64,000 nt of DNA from Fluviicola sp. XM-24bin1 (GCA_003149635.1 QCWI01000004.1:168500-232499), one strand, 5' to 3'. Counted from the stretch's first letter, positions 1 through 9,729 are shown. Notes: generated from the letters alone by a model not told the origin. Numbers and translations are program-made.

Positions 1-2007
1 ATCAGTAATGTCTGCAATTCCAGCATCCTCATCTACCATTTGGTAAATTTGGTATCCCTCGAATCGGTAAACGTTATCAACTCCTGGGTCAGTAATGTTC
101 ACTTCATCAGCGATTGCATACTCCTCGTTCGCGTTGTTAGACCCTGCAGGGTTATCCAACATCAATACTAGTTGGTTTTCCAACTCTTGAATCGATACAC
201 GTGGTGCATTTGGTGGATCTAGAATTCTAAAACATGCATCAAACAGTGCTTGTGCTTTTGTATCGGCACGCTTCAATGCTTCAACTGAAGAGAATGGATC
301 TCCATCAGAACCACGACCGTAAACAATACCTACTGTAATGTTGTTGATCGCTCCCGGACGCAATGTAAATGGTCCAGCTGACTGTACGAAACGACGATCT
401 TCAGGTGGGTTCGGTGAACCGTTGTTCGCGTTGTACTCCGCCCAATCATCGTTCAAGATAGCTCCGTCAGTTGCCCATCCAAGTGGATCAGAATCTCCAG
501 GGAACACGTACGTTGTTGGTGTAGTTGTTACACCTGCGTTATATGCGTTACCTCCATAGAAGATCTGAGAACCATCTGCCCAGAATCCGCTCATGAAATT
601 GTAGAATTCAGGTGCATTGTTCGGATCACTAGTTGGGAATACCGCTCCGTTCGTATAGTATGTGAAAAGACGCATACCGTAACGCTCGTTATCAATAACT
701 CCATCTGAGTAACCAACTCCAATACCTCCGTAAACGATTCCATCATCTGCGATTGCATCCTGAACAGAAGGTATTTGCAATACTCCAGCAGAATCTGTGA
801 ATGGTCCTAGGTTATCTTTTCCATCAGCATCTTGGTAAGGTCCTTCGAAGAAGTCAACCCCAATTGCCGGTGGGTTTTCACCATAACCTTGAGCACCTCC
901 GTTCGTCTCATCCAATGCGTCACCATTGTATGCATATCCAAGTCCACGAGATACGTCACATCCTACGTAATCATCCTGATAGTTTCCTACGTCTGGATCT
1001 AGGTACTGTGCAAAGTATGTATTGAACAATGTTTGCGTACCGCGGTTAATCATTTCGTAGTTATAGAAAGTCATTCGGTTCACTTCATCGTTTGTTGCGA
1101 ATGCGAATGCTTGCGCACGGATTTCCATACCAATTGGTTCTCCGTTTGTCTCTGTGTGAATGTTTCCTTTGTCGTTGAATACCCACCAGTGAGTTTCATC
1201 TCCAAATAACGTTACACGACGGTCTGATCCACAAAGGATATCATCCTTTCCTAAGATATCATCATACCAAGGGTAATCTCCATTGTCTGGGTTGTAACCT
1301 CCACTCTGATCTGCATCGTAGAATGGTGCCAACCAGTAATCCTGACCAATAGTCACGTCACCGTGAGCTGGCCAATCGTAGATACGCGTCAACTCGTCGT
1401 TCGTAGGAACAGTTGCTTCAGCACAAGCTACTGGATCTTGGTTTGGTCCTTGACATGCTTCCCACCATACCGAGTAACGGATTACTTCCGCCTTACGGAT
1501 TGTATAGAAACGGTCATAGAACAAACACTGATCTGGATCGATGTTCGCTTCACCGAAGTCACGCACTGCGTCGTCTCCTACTGGTCCTGTTGGATCGTAA
1601 TCCCCAGATCCAGGCTGCGCCGTCAAAGGCCCAGGCCAGAAGTCGTTACCAGAACGGAATGTAAGTGCGGCCAATTTCAACTGACCGTTTACGTCTGTAC
1701 CTCCCATCCAAAGTGCTCCGGCGTAGATCGCGAACAAGTTGTCTCCACCTACCTCGTAGGCAGCTACGCTGTTCTGACGATCCTGGAACATGGAACCACC
1801 TTGTTCAATGAAGGCACTTACGTCGTTAAAACTCATTGTTATACTCGCTGTCGCGGGCGCACAATTGGCTCCCTTGGCTTGAGCTACGGTGTTACCGCCG
1901 CTACTACCACCAGCGGGCTTGCTACCATAAGATTTGTAGGCAAGCGCATCGTTAGCCCACAGCATGGTTGCTGCCCCAACGATTAATGCTACTAGTTGCT
2001 TTTTCAT
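1..2007 (-). CDS. Large secreted protein of unknown function, 3'-truncated at window edge
   Basis: An open frame of 669 codons runs from ATG 2007 off the left edge, so the C-terminus is missing. The N-terminus is a signal peptide (MKKQLVALIVG...NDALA, cleavage near residue 23). The mature part has the block 'FAIYAGALWMGGTDVNGQLK' followed by a 'GNDFWPGPL' motif, which I recognise from very large Bacteroidota surface proteins that usually end in a T9SS sorting domain. That domain would lie outside the window and is inferred. The gene starts 24 bp after the TonB receptor stop on the same strand, so the two are probably co-transcribed. No enzymatic motif was recognised. Confidence 0.8.
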   Translation of the reverse strand, partial: MKKQLVALIVGAATMLWANDALAYKSYGSKPAGGSSGGNTVAQAKGANCAPATASITMSFNDVSAFIEQGGSMFQDRQNSVAAYEVGGDNLFAIYAGALWMGGTDVNGQLKLAALTFRSGNDFWPGPLTAQPGSGDYDPTGPVGDDAVRDFGEANIDPDQCLFYDRFYTIRKAEVIRYSVWWEACQGPNQDPVACAEATVPTNDELTRIYDWPAHGDVTIGQDYWLAPFYDADQSGGYNPDNGDYPWYDDILGKDDILCGSDRRVTLFGDETHWWVFNDKGNIHTETNGEPIGMEIRAQAFAFATNDEVNRMTFYNYEMINRGTQTLFNTYFAQYLDPDVGNYQDDYVGCDVSRGLGYAYNGDALDETNGGAQGYGENPPAIGVDFFEGPYQDADGKDNLGPFTDSAGVLQIPSVQDAIADDGIVYGGIGVGYSDGVIDNERYGMRLFTYYTNGAVFPTSDPNNAPEFYNFMSGFWADGSQIFYGGNAYNAGVTTTPTTYVFPGDSDPLGWATDGAILNDDWAEYNANNGSPNPPEDRRFVQSAGPFTLRPGAINNITVGIVYGRGSDGDPFSSVEALKRADTKAQALFDACFRILDPPNAPRVSIQELENQLVLMLDNPAGSNNANEEYAIADEVNITDPGVDNVYRFEGYQIYQMVDEDAGIADITD

Positions 2008-2031
2008 AATGCTCTCTGTTCTTATTATGAA

Positions 2032-5000
2032 TTAAAAATCGAATTTGATCCCCAAACGAATAGTACGTGGTGCACTAATGTTGAAAGGATTTTGAACCTT
2101 CATTAAGTAGTAATCTCTGAACGCTTGTTCATCCAACTGATTCTGGATTGAAGTTTGGCTTGCTGCTGCTGCAAGGAATCCGTCATCATCCCAGTTACCC
2201 GTAGCACGGTACACGCTCAACACATTGAATTGGTTGAACAAGTTCGTGACACGGAAGTAAACATTTAAGAATACTGCTTTTTTATTGTCGTCTTTACCCA
2301 TTTCCATCTCGAACGTACGATCCAACTGAAGATCCAAACGGTAAGCCCATGGGAGGCGAGATCCGTTTGTTGTTCCGTCCAATCCAGAGTTCTGAGCATT
2401 AAACTGAGCTGCATTTGTAATAGTTCCTTGTGCTGAGTATGGGTTACCCGAGTAAATGTTTGATACAATGTTCAAACCAGTGTTACCCAATACTTCGAAA
2501 TCTCCGATAAGCGGCCCGTTGTAATCACGACCTGTTCCGTAACGGTAATCGAATGTTACGTTGAACGCGTGACGACGATCGAACGAGTAAGGGAAGATTG
2601 CACGCAAGTTTGGCAATCCTGCTTGGATCAATCCAGCTGCTGAAGTTGCATCTGATCCAGTACCGTCTGCGAACTGCAATGTATAGTTAGCAGTCATACG
2701 AACGTTTCCAGTACGACGCAAGTCATATGCGATTGTCATACCTTTTACCGTACCGAAGTCACGGTTAGAGAACGTACTGTATGTTGCTGGGTATGCTTCA
2801 AAAATGTTCTGCAACTGAACGTTATCACGCTGCTCACGGTAGAATGCCGAGATTTTCAATGATGACGTTCTTGTCAATACTTGCTGGAATCCAACTTCGT
2901 AATCGATAGTTCTTTCTGGACGCAACGCAGAGTTTGCGATAGTTGCACTACGATCGTTGATGAATTGGTATTCGAATGGATCGAAACGGAATCCTGAAGT
3001 AGGACGCTTCGTCAAGATATCGTAGTGAGCGAAGAATGATGCCTCATCTGAGATTGGGAATGAGAATGCAACACGTGGCATAACATTCACCTGAGGAGTG
3101 TAATCTTCGAAAGCATCAGCAGTTGGAGTTTCCAATGATGGATCCAACAACCATGGAGCAATACCACCTGGTCCACGAAGTGTTTGAGGATCTTCTACTA
3201 CAACACCGTTTGCATCGTACCAGATATCTCCACTTCTAAATCCGTTGATCTGAGTTGGGTTGTTTACGTCGTTTACATATACTACGTAATCATCCGGAAT
3301 TGAAGAAGGAACGTTCGCCCAAGGCTCACCTGATGCTCTTGCTTCAGCAGCAGTGCGTGCTTCGTAGAACAAGTAACGATCTTTCAATACTGGCTGGTTC
3401 GCATCGAATACATCCACACGTACACCTACGTTAAATACGATGTCGCGGAATGCGAATTTATCCATAATGTATCCTGCCATGTAGATCGGCTGGAATGCTC
3501 CAACAAATCGACGGTAGTTTCCGTTTTCGTCAAACTCAGTAAAGTACTTATCGATATCTGTGATACCACGTACTTTCTGTCCAGTGTGATCGAATCCGTA
3601 GTAAGATACGAATGAGTTACCCTGGTTCAATAGTTCGTCTGGAGAGAACATATCCAAGCTGAAGATGTTTGGATCGTACTTATCTACATCGATAAAGTCT
3701 GTTCCACGAACTCCTTCAGAGATCAATCCTTGCTCGAACAAGTACTGACGCAAGTTGTAATCGAAGAATGACTGGTTGTCATTGTTCACTTGTCCTCCGT
3801 ACTCATCTTGGTTGTTCAAGTATGCGTAACCAGTGTTCAAACGCTCGTAGTTTACATAAACACGTCCAAGTGAATCTACCAACGTTGCTTGGTTCAAATC
3901 AAGCTCTGTGATGTGGAAGTTTGCTAACTGACGTGCAATCTGCCAAAGTCCAACTGGCCCTTGACCTCCACCACCGGAAGTAGTACCGTTTGTCCATCCG
4001 CGGTCCCAACGACGCTCGAATTCGAATCCAATAGAGATTGAGTGATCACCGATGTTCGCCGATCCTGAACCTGTTACACGGAACTGATCGTTTTCAAATA
4101 CACCGAATCCGTTAAATGGTGCTCCGATGTTGCTCCAGATATTATATACGTTACGTGGAGAGTCTCCATTCAAGAGACCAGACCCTTGCTGAATCTGAAC
4201 CAAGTTTTCGTAACGTCCTTCTGGAAGACCTTCGTAGATTGAGTAGTACTGAGACGTAATCGCTGCCAAAGCAGAGTTTGTTTCAGAAGGCTCAAATTCT
4301 ACCAATACATCTCTAAATCCATCGTGCTCGTAGTTGTTCGTGTTTGGATTCAAAGAGTGTGAACGGCGACGTGTAGTTGTGAAACGTCCAACGTGACCGT
4401 AGTTAAATAAGTTGTATTTATGGTTTGGATCGTAGTTATCACGACGAACCTTTGAGAAGTCAACCATCAAAGAGTAGTATGCACTCTTAATTTTAGAAGA
4501 GCTTTCTGGATCGTTGTTGTTGAATCGTTGTGTCAAACGACCAAACACCCTCCAGTCGAAGTTTTCGAAGTAACCGAAGTTTCCGAAGTTCAAAAGTGAT
4601 CCAGCGTAGCTGTAGTTGTTTCCACGACGGTAGTTCATGGAACCTCCAAACGTCAAGTTTACAGATGGCCCTGTATTCACATCGATTTTACCTTGACCTG
4701 AAATGGACGTGTTACGTGCGTTCATTCTCCAAGGAGTTTTCTCGAATGAGTCCTGACGTAGGAACTGAGAATTATGGAATGTACCGAAACCTGTTGAAGT
4801 CGGACGAAGTGGATTCGCCAACAACTCGTCTTTTGCTTGTTTCTTGATTCTCCAGCTTCCTCCTGCCAATGGACGGCTATCCAACTGATCAGTGATGTTT
4901 GCTGAAACCAAGAATCCTAGACGTGGTTTCGTTTTGTTTCCTAGGGAATCTTTCTGCATCCATAATGGACCAGACAACATTCCTTCAAATAGGTTGTATG

Positions 5001-5826
5001 CATATTTATCAAATCCGAAAACGCGACCTGTGTAATCTTCTGTCTCAGGATTTTCTCCTAGTGGATCACTTCCTGCGAAGTAGAATCCTGAAGTTACAAC
5101 CTCCGCACTTCCGAAGTATTTAGCAGAAGGCCCACGTGTTGTTACCGAGATAATACCCCCGGTTGCATCCCCGTAGTTTGCTGGCAAACCTCCGGTAATT
5201 ACTTTTACCTCTTCGATTGCCGACTTAGGAAGACTTGCGGATCCTCGTACTTTAATACCATCAATAAAGAAGAACGTTCCGTCTGAACGTGAACCACGTA
5301 CGCTAATCGCACCGGAACCTTCATTACTGTTTACCCCTCCTACTGTTCCTGCTACGCCTGCAGCAGAACGAACTGGAAGTCGCGCGATGTCTTCACGCGT
5401 AATAGTAGCACCCGAGGCACCACCATCTTTGTCAATTAGAGGGACTTTGTAGGCGATAACCTGTACTTCGGTAATCTCCAAGACGTCCGAAGGAACGGTC
5501 ATCTTTAGGTCATCCAAGAACGTGATCTGATCCGAACTCACAATCACCCCCGTCAATTTAATTGGCTGATGTCCTTCCTGAGAAGACACCTCCACATCAT
5601 AAGATCCCGGATCTACCGAGTTAATTTGAAATTTCCCATCGAAGTCAGTGGTTGCTCCTCCTTTTACAGATCCGTTCAGTGAGATCTTCACTTTTGCGAA
5701 CGCGATCGGTTCTTCAGAGTTACCATCTGTTACCGTTCCACGAATGGTACCGAGACCGGACTGGGAAAACCCATAAGACATAGTAAGCAATAGACTCACT
5801 ACGATTAAGTTAAGTTTTCGTAACAT
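2032..5826 (-). CDS. TonB-dependent outer-membrane receptor (SusC/RagA-like), carboxypeptidase-regulatory N-domain
   Basis: 1264 aa. I chose ATG 5826 because it gives a signal peptide (MLRKLNLIVVSLLLTMSYGFSQ). The upstream in-frame ATG at 6057 would add 77 unlikely residues and overlap the divergent gene. After the signal comes a CarboxypepD_reg-like beta-sandwich ('GTIRGTVTDGNSEEPIAFAK', about residues 25-110). A plug domain follows ('ISVRGSRSDGTFFFIDGIKV', 'ITGGLPANYGDATGGIISV'), then a long C-terminal barrel ending in 'IRLGIKFDF', a typical terminal beta-strand with Phe. It should import a ligand with TonB energy; the ligand cannot be read. No SusD gene is adjacent. The partner downstream is the large secreted protein, so this pair may not be a classical Sus system. 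Confidence 0.9.
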   Translation of the reverse strand: MLRKLNLIVVSLLLTMSYGFSQSGLGTIRGTVTDGNSEEPIAFAKVKISLNGSVKGGATTDFDGKFQINSVDPGSYDVEVSSQEGHQPIKLTGVIVSSDQITFLDDLKMTVPSDVLEITEVQVIAYKVPLIDKDGGASGATITREDIARLPVRSAAGVAGTVGGVNSNEGSGAISVRGSRSDGTFFFIDGIKVRGSASLPKSAIEEVKVITGGLPANYGDATGGIISVTTRGPSAKYFGSAEVVTSGFYFAGSDPLGENPETEDYTGRVFGFDKYAYNLFEGMLSGPLWMQKDSLGNKTKPRLGFLVSANITDQLDSRPLAGGSWRIKKQAKDELLANPLRPTSTGFGTFHNSQFLRQDSFEKTPWRMNARNTSISGQGKIDVNTGPSVNLTFGGSMNYRRGNNYSYAGSLLNFGNFGYFENFDWRVFGRLTQRFNNNDPESSSKIKSAYYSLMVDFSKVRRDNYDPNHKYNLFNYGHVGRFTTTRRRSHSLNPNTNNYEHDGFRDVLVEFEPSETNSALAAITSQYYSIYEGLPEGRYENLVQIQQGSGLLNGDSPRNVYNIWSNIGAPFNGFGVFENDQFRVTGSGSANIGDHSISIGFEFERRWDRGWTNGTTSGGGGQGPVGLWQIARQLANFHITELDLNQATLVDSLGRVYVNYERLNTGYAYLNNQDEYGGQVNNDNQSFFDYNLRQYLFEQGLISEGVRGTDFIDVDKYDPNIFSLDMFSPDELLNQGNSFVSYYGFDHTGQKVRGITDIDKYFTEFDENGNYRRFVGAFQPIYMAGYIMDKFAFRDIVFNVGVRVDVFDANQPVLKDRYLFYEARTAAEARASGEPWANVPSSIPDDYVVYVNDVNNPTQINGFRSGDIWYDANGVVVEDPQTLRGPGGIAPWLLDPSLETPTADAFEDYTPQVNVMPRVAFSFPISDEASFFAHYDILTKRPTSGFRFDPFEYQFINDRSATIANSALRPERTIDYEVGFQQVLTRTSSLKISAFYREQRDNVQLQNIFEAYPATYSTFSNRDFGTVKGMTIAYDLRRTGNVRMTANYTLQFADGTGSDATSAAGLIQAGLPNLRAIFPYSFDRRHAFNVTFDYRYGTGRDYNGPLIGDFEVLGNTGLNIVSNIYSGNPYSAQGTITNAAQFNAQNSGLDGTTNGSRLPWAYRLDLQLDRTFEMEMGKDDNKKAVFLNVYFRVTNLFNQFNVLSVYRATGNWDDDGFLAAAASQTSIQNQLDEQAFRDYYLMKVQNPFNISAPRTIRLGIKFDF

Positions 5827-6055
5827 AAGTACAGTTTGTTTAGTATTAAACCAAGTTGCTCTAGTAAAGCGCGTAAATATAGAAAAAATCGGGTTTCGTT
5901 CGATGTTTGTTAAAAAATTTAAATCCGATTTCTTCTTAACCAACATTAACAAAAATAGGAACAAAGTTTCCTTGGTTTTTTTCGATTCTGATGCAAATTC
6001 CTTCAAATTATACACGTCTAATGTCAACCGGACGTTTTTTCGTTCTTTTGTAGCC

Positions 6056-6697
6056 ATGGATGCTATCTTTCAGCGGAATGAAATACAATTAGGAGCAACG
6101 TGTATTCATACGGTGCAATTTCCAGAATTCAATCCTGAGGAATATCTGCATGTTCTAACCGACTCAGAGTTAGATCGGTACCGAAGTTTCAGCCATATTA
6201 AGCGACAGCGAGAGTTTATTGCCACGCGTGCTTTACGTCATGAATTGTATGGAAATGAGCACATCCATTATACGCCTGAAGGAGCCCCCTATATAGATAA
6301 GGACACATTCATTTCTATAAGCCACTCCGGTAATATGGTAGCCATTGCGGAAAACCATTCCTTCCCTGTTGGACTGGATTTAGAATTGATCCGAAAAGAT
6401 ATTCAACGGGTGATGCACAAATTTTTGTCGGAGGCGGAATTGGATTTCTTTGATTGCGAAGACGCAACTTTGGTGACTTCTATTTGGTCGGCGAAGGAAA
6501 CGTTATATAAATTGGCGGGGCGTAAACAAATCCTCTTTAGCGATGAACTGCACATTTCCAGAGTAAACGATCAATGGAGGGGGCGGATCGTGAATCCTGA
6601 TCATGACCTTTTGGTGAATTTGGATATATTTGAGCGCAATGGGATTATTTTCACATTAAATTCTTCTCGAGTTGAGCACGTTAAACGAGATTCTTAA
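6056..6697 (+). CDS. 4'-phosphopantetheinyl transferase superfamily protein
   Basis: 213 aa from ATG 6056. An in-frame ATG at 5903 lies in the promoter region of the divergent receptor and adds non-conserved residues. The family transfers phosphopantetheine from CoA to a serine of a carrier protein. The core motifs are visible: 'ISISHSGNMVAIA' (conserved SHS), 'VGLDLELIRKD' (Mg-binding Asp-x-Glu) and 'IWSAKETLYKL' (WxxKEALxK signature). The length fits Sfp/AcpT-type enzymes. The carrier protein target is unknown and no synthase is nearby. The next gene overlaps its end by 26 bp. Confidence 0.85.
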   Translation: MDAIFQRNEIQLGATCIHTVQFPEFNPEEYLHVLTDSELDRYRSFSHIKRQREFIATRALRHELYGNEHIHYTPEGAPYIDKDTFISISHSGNMVAIAENHSFPVGLDLELIRKDIQRVMHKFLSEAELDFFDCEDATLVTSIWSAKETLYKLAGRKQILFSDELHISRVNDQWRGRIVNPDHDLLVNLDIFERNGIIFTLNSSRVEHVKRDS

Positions 6698-7415
6698 TCA
6701 ATTTTCAAAAAAGCAAGGGCAAATTGCCGTTCTCATTGATCCTGAAAAGGTTCAAGACGAATCCTTGTTGGAAGACTTATTGAAAAAAGCATCTTTTGCT
6801 GGCGTTGATTACTTATTCGTTGGCGGAAGCACCGTGACACGAGAGGAATTTCAGTTTTGCATCGAATGCATTAAGAAGCATTCAGACATTCCTTTGGTAA
6901 TTTTCCCTGGAGCGTCGTATCAAGTTTCCGAGCAAGCTGACGCTTTATTATACTTGAGCTTAATTTCAGGTAGGAATCCAGATTACCTCATCGGACATCA
7001 CGTGGCTTCTGCTTCGGAAGTGTACGACATGCAATTGGAAGTGATTCCGACTGGATATATATTAATTGACGGCGGAACGAACTCCTCTGTAGCATATGTG
7101 AGTCAAACTACGCCAATTCCTTCTGATAAAACAAGCATTATCACGCGAACTGCGAAGGCGGGAATTCTTCAAGGAAAACAATTGCTTTATCTTGACGCAG
7201 GAAGCGGGGCTAAAAATCCAGTTCCTTCGGAAATCGTATCTCAGCTATCTGAATTGCATGTTCCTTTAATTATTGGAGGTGGAATTCGTTCCATAGAAAA
7301 GATTCACGAAGTGAGAGATGCCGGGGCCAATGTGATCGTGATCGGGAATAAGATTGAGGAAGACATTGACTTCCTTTTGGATATTAAGCTGTATATTGAA
7401 TCCGAGCATGGATAA
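6672..7415 (+). CDS. Geranylgeranylglyceryl-phosphate synthase (GGGPS/PcrB) family protein
   Basis: 247 aa, TIM-barrel prenyltransferase family that makes the ether bond between glycerol-1-phosphate and a polyprenyl diphosphate. Visible motifs are 'IAVLIDPEKV' near the N-terminus, 'DYLFVGGSTVT', 'FPGASYQVS', 'YILIDGGTNSSV', 'YLDAGSGA' and 'PLIIGGGIRS' plus 'GANVIVIGN' for phosphate binding at the C-end. The start is TTG 6672, since no in-frame ATG precedes the conserved region. The gene overlaps the upstream transferase by 26 bp and the next ORF by 8 bp, which implies translational coupling. Bacteroidota commonly carry this family, while its lipid product there is not clear to me. Confidence 0.85.
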   Translation: MSTLNEILNQFSKKQGQIAVLIDPEKVQDESLLEDLLKKASFAGVDYLFVGGSTVTREEFQFCIECIKKHSDIPLVIFPGASYQVSEQADALLYLSLISGRNPDYLIGHHVASASEVYDMQLEVIPTGYILIDGGTNSSVAYVSQTTPIPSDKTSIITRTAKAGILQGKQLLYLDAGSGAKNPVPSEIVSQLSELHVPLIIGGGIRSIEKIHEVRDAGANVIVIGNKIEEDIDFLLDIKLYIESEHG

Positions 7416-7800
7416 TCAAGAGCGTTTCTTACAAATTCTTAAGACGATTGGAGGAGTTTCCTTCGTAATCGCGTTCATTCTTGCGATTAACATATTCGGA
7501 CGCGTGGGGCGTGAGTATATTTCCTTGCCCGTAGCACGCTATTTATTTATCGGATTTGGTGCATTGGGACTCATCTTGAATCTTGTCACCTTTCAAACAG
7601 GAAAATATCACCCGATTTACAATCTAACGTATTGGGGTGGATCCATCATTACTTTCGTCGGGCTAATAATGGATTTGTTCCGAGTTCAATATTCGATGTA
7701 CGTTTTGATTCTGGGACTGGCTACCGTTGGCGTATCTTTCCTTCTTCCTAAAAGCCTTGTCGATCCGAAAGGAAACGATCCTGACTTACTTGATGATTGA
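7408..7800 (+). CDS. Small integral membrane protein, unknown function
   Basis: 130 aa from ATG 7408, which overlaps the preceding stop within an ATGGATAA junction. Four hydrophobic stretches are seen (about residues 10-30, 42-60, 70-90 and 95-115), followed by a short acidic C-tail 'DPKGNDPDLLDD'. I do not recognise the family. Position as the last gene of a three-gene overlapping run suggests a link to the GGGPS-type lipid enzyme, which is inference only. Its stop abuts the stop of convergent nadC with no spacer. Confidence 0.75.
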   Translation: MDNQERFLQILKTIGGVSFVIAFILAINIFGRVGREYISLPVARYLFIGFGALGLILNLVTFQTGKYHPIYNLTYWGGSIITFVGLIMDLFRVQYSMYVLILGLATVGVSFLLPKSLVDPKGNDPDLLDD

Positions 7801-8637
7801 TCAAGAATAGACTGCTTTTAAGGACATATCCAAGCTCTTCACACTATGCGTTAATGCGCCCACAGAAATGAAATCAACTCCAGTTTCGGCAAATCCACGG
7901 ATGGTATCAACGGTAATTCCACCTGAAGCTTCAGTTTCGATTATATCTGGAATCAAAGGCAAAACGGTTCTAAGTCGATCTGGTGTAAAATTGTCCAACA
8001 TGATGCGATCTACATTGCCAACTTCCAAAACTTCGTTCAATTCTTCCTCGTTTCGAACTTCAATTTCAATTTTTAGATCTTTACCCGTCTCCTTCAAATA
8101 CGCATTGGCATTTTCGATGGCGGGCTTGACCCCTCCTGCATAATCGATGTGATTGTCTTTCAACATGATCATATCATATAGAGCAAAACGATGATTGACG
8201 CCGCCCCCGATTCGAACCGCCCATTTTTCCATGTAACGGATTCCTGGTGTTGTTTTACGTGTATCTAATAATTTGGCATTTGTGCCGTCGATAAGATCAA
8301 CGATTGTTCGGGTTTGAGTGGCCACGCCGCTCATGCGCTGCATAAAATTCAAAACAAGACGCTCGGTACTCAATATAGAAATGGATGGCCCGGCAACGAT
8401 AAATGCAATATCTCCAGGCTTTACACGATCTCCATCTTTCAAGAAAATTTCTAATTCCAGATTTTCATCGTAGCGCTTGAAAATACGTTCGGCTAATTCA
8501 ATTCCGGCGATTACACCTTCCTCTTTTACCAACAATTTAGCCTGACCTTTGGCATCTTTCGGCACACAGGATAAGGACGAGTGATCCCCATCCCCAATAT
8601 CTTCTCGTAAAGCGTTGTCAATTATCGCATCAATCAT
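7801..8637 (-). CDS. nadC: Nicotinate-nucleotide diphosphorylase (carboxylating)
   Basis: 278 aa, the usual length. It converts quinolinate and PRPP to nicotinate mononucleotide, CO2 and PPi in de novo NAD synthesis. Diagnostic segments are 'ALREDIGDGDHSS', 'LNFMQRMSGVATQTR', 'LLDTRKTTPGIR', 'HRFALYDMIMLKDNH', 'VDRIMLDNF' and 'EASGGITVDTI'. It lies 44 bp downstream of the DUF4783 gene on the same strand, an order I associate with Bacteroidota, and is probably co-transcribed with it. Confidence 0.95.
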   Translation of the reverse strand: MIDAIIDNALREDIGDGDHSSLSCVPKDAKGQAKLLVKEEGVIAGIELAERIFKRYDENLELEIFLKDGDRVKPGDIAFIVAGPSISILSTERLVLNFMQRMSGVATQTRTIVDLIDGTNAKLLDTRKTTPGIRYMEKWAVRIGGGVNHRFALYDMIMLKDNHIDYAGGVKPAIENANAYLKETGKDLKIEIEVRNEEELNEVLEVGNVDRIMLDNFTPDRLRTVLPLIPDIIETEASGGITVDTIRGFAETGVDFISVGALTHSVKSLDMSLKAVYS

Positions 8638-8681
8638 ATATCAAAGGTACTGATATCCGATCAGAGATGATGTGCGATTCA

Positions 8682-9059
8682 TTAATTTTCGATGGAAATA
8701 CTTTCGATTTTGAAGCTCCCGCTGATCTTCTTAAAATGGACGGTGACGCGGAATTCTTCGCCCTTGCTTTTATAGGTTCCGATTCCAAATGCACCTTCGC
8801 TAGAGCTTGACCCTTTGTGAATAAAGCTGAACGAACTAGGCGGATATTTTGTAAAGAAACTTTTAAGCACCTGAGTAGCCTGTGACTTCGAGTACACGCG
8901 TTCTTCTTCCAAAATATTTATCAAGCATTTGTCCTTGCACAAAGACGCCAAAGACGAAGCATTTCCTGATTTAAATGCAGACTGAACCGATCCAAAGGGA
9001 GCATCAGCAGGCACCGTAGGCCCCGCCAATAAGAACAGGGATAATAGCAAAGCGATCAT
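8682..9059 (-). CDS. DUF4783-family exported protein
   Basis: 125 aa. The N-terminus is a short signal peptide (MIALLLSLFLLAGPTVPA). The remainder resembles an NTF2-like/DUF4783 fold with 'VQSAFKSGNASSLASL', a central 'QATQVLKSFFTKYPPSSFSF' and a terminal beta-rich 'FKIESISIEN'. The function of the family is unknown; it is a recurrent neighbour of nadC and rlmH in Bacteroidota. A perfect -7 box lies about 33 bp upstream. Confidence 0.8.
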   Translation of the reverse strand: MIALLLSLFLLAGPTVPADAPFGSVQSAFKSGNASSLASLCKDKCLINILEEERVYSKSQATQVLKSFFTKYPPSSFSFIHKGSSSSEGAFGIGTYKSKGEEFRVTVHFKKISGSFKIESISIEN

Positions 9060-9092
9060 AATTCATTTGTGTTGTTTCCGCCCTTAAACTTA

Positions 9093-9100
9093 CAAATATA
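9093..9100 (-). promoter_or_regulatory. Bacteroidota -7 box for DUF4783-nadC
   Basis: Reading the minus strand gives TATATTTG, a perfect match to TAnnTTTG, 33 nt before the start of the DUF4783 gene. A -33 TTG at the usual spacing is not obvious. Confidence 0.5.
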
Positions 9101-9150
9101 ATGCCTAAAATCCAGCAGGTCTGGAACATTAATCACAACAATGGTTTGTG

Positions 9151-9158
9151 TACCTTCG
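9151..9158 (+). promoter_or_regulatory. Possible -7 box for rlmH (leaderless spacing)
   Basis: TACCTTCG matches TAnnTTTG at all but the seventh position and ends only 4 nt before the rlmH ATG. If real, transcription would begin at or next to the start codon. Confidence 0.35.
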
Positions 9159-9162
9159 CTTT

Positions 9163-9636
9163 ATGAAAATCAAGGTGATTTGCATCGGAAAGACAGGAAA
9201 AGGCTTCCTCGTTGATGGAGAAAAGGAATATTTGAATCGACTCAAGCATTATGCGAAGGTTGAAAAAGTGGAATTGCCGGATCTTAAAAATGCGCGCAAG
9301 CTTAGTCAGGAACAAGTCAAAACTGAAGAAGGGAAGGCGTTGTTAAAGCTAATTGATCCCGGTGATCAAGTCATCCTTTTGGATGAAAAAGGAAAGCACT
9401 ACAGCTCTGAACAATTTGCCGATTTCCTGCAGAAACGCTTTAATCAAGGAGGAAAGTGCTTAGTTTTTGTAATCGGTGGAGCCTATGGATTCTCGAAAGA
9501 GCTTTACGATCGAGCCCAAGGGAAATTAAGTCTTTCCGCTATGACCTTTTCGCACCAAATGATTCGGATGATTTTTTTTGAACAATTGTACCGGGCGATG
9601 ACGATTCAACGCGGAGAACCCTACCACCATTCTTAG
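9163..9636 (+). CDS. rlmH: 23S rRNA (pseudouridine1915-N3)-methyltransferase RlmH
   Basis: 157 aa from ATG 9163, the standard length of this SPOUT methyltransferase, which methylates pseudouridine 1915 in helix 69 of 23S rRNA. The deep-knot SAM motifs are clear: 'VILLDEKGKHYSSEQFA', 'LVFVIGGAYGF' and 'LSAMTFSHQMIRMIFFEQLY', ending in the conserved 'IQRGEPYHHS'. The start was moved from an upstream in-frame codon at 9148 because family members begin MKIKVICIGKT. It is divergent from DUF4783-nadC. Confidence 0.96.
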   Translation: MKIKVICIGKTGKGFLVDGEKEYLNRLKHYAKVEKVELPDLKNARKLSQEQVKTEEGKALLKLIDPGDQVILLDEKGKHYSSEQFADFLQKRFNQGGKCLVFVIGGAYGFSKELYDRAQGKLSLSAMTFSHQMIRMIFFEQLYRAMTIQRGEPYHHS

Positions 9637-9729
9637 TTGTGAGTGAGGAGTGTGAATAGACATAATTGGGGATTTTTGAAACAAAATGGCTCAATTTCGT
9701 ATAGGAAGTAATTAGAGAAAAAAGAAAAC

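Noticed and set aside
1363-1986. 207-aa open frame on the plus strand
   Set aside because: It is antisense to the well-formed minus-strand secreted protein with a signal peptide and shows no protein-like motif.
5827-6057. 77-residue N-terminal extension of the TonB receptor
   Set aside because: ATG 5826 gives a proper signal peptide; the extension overlaps the divergent gene's control region.
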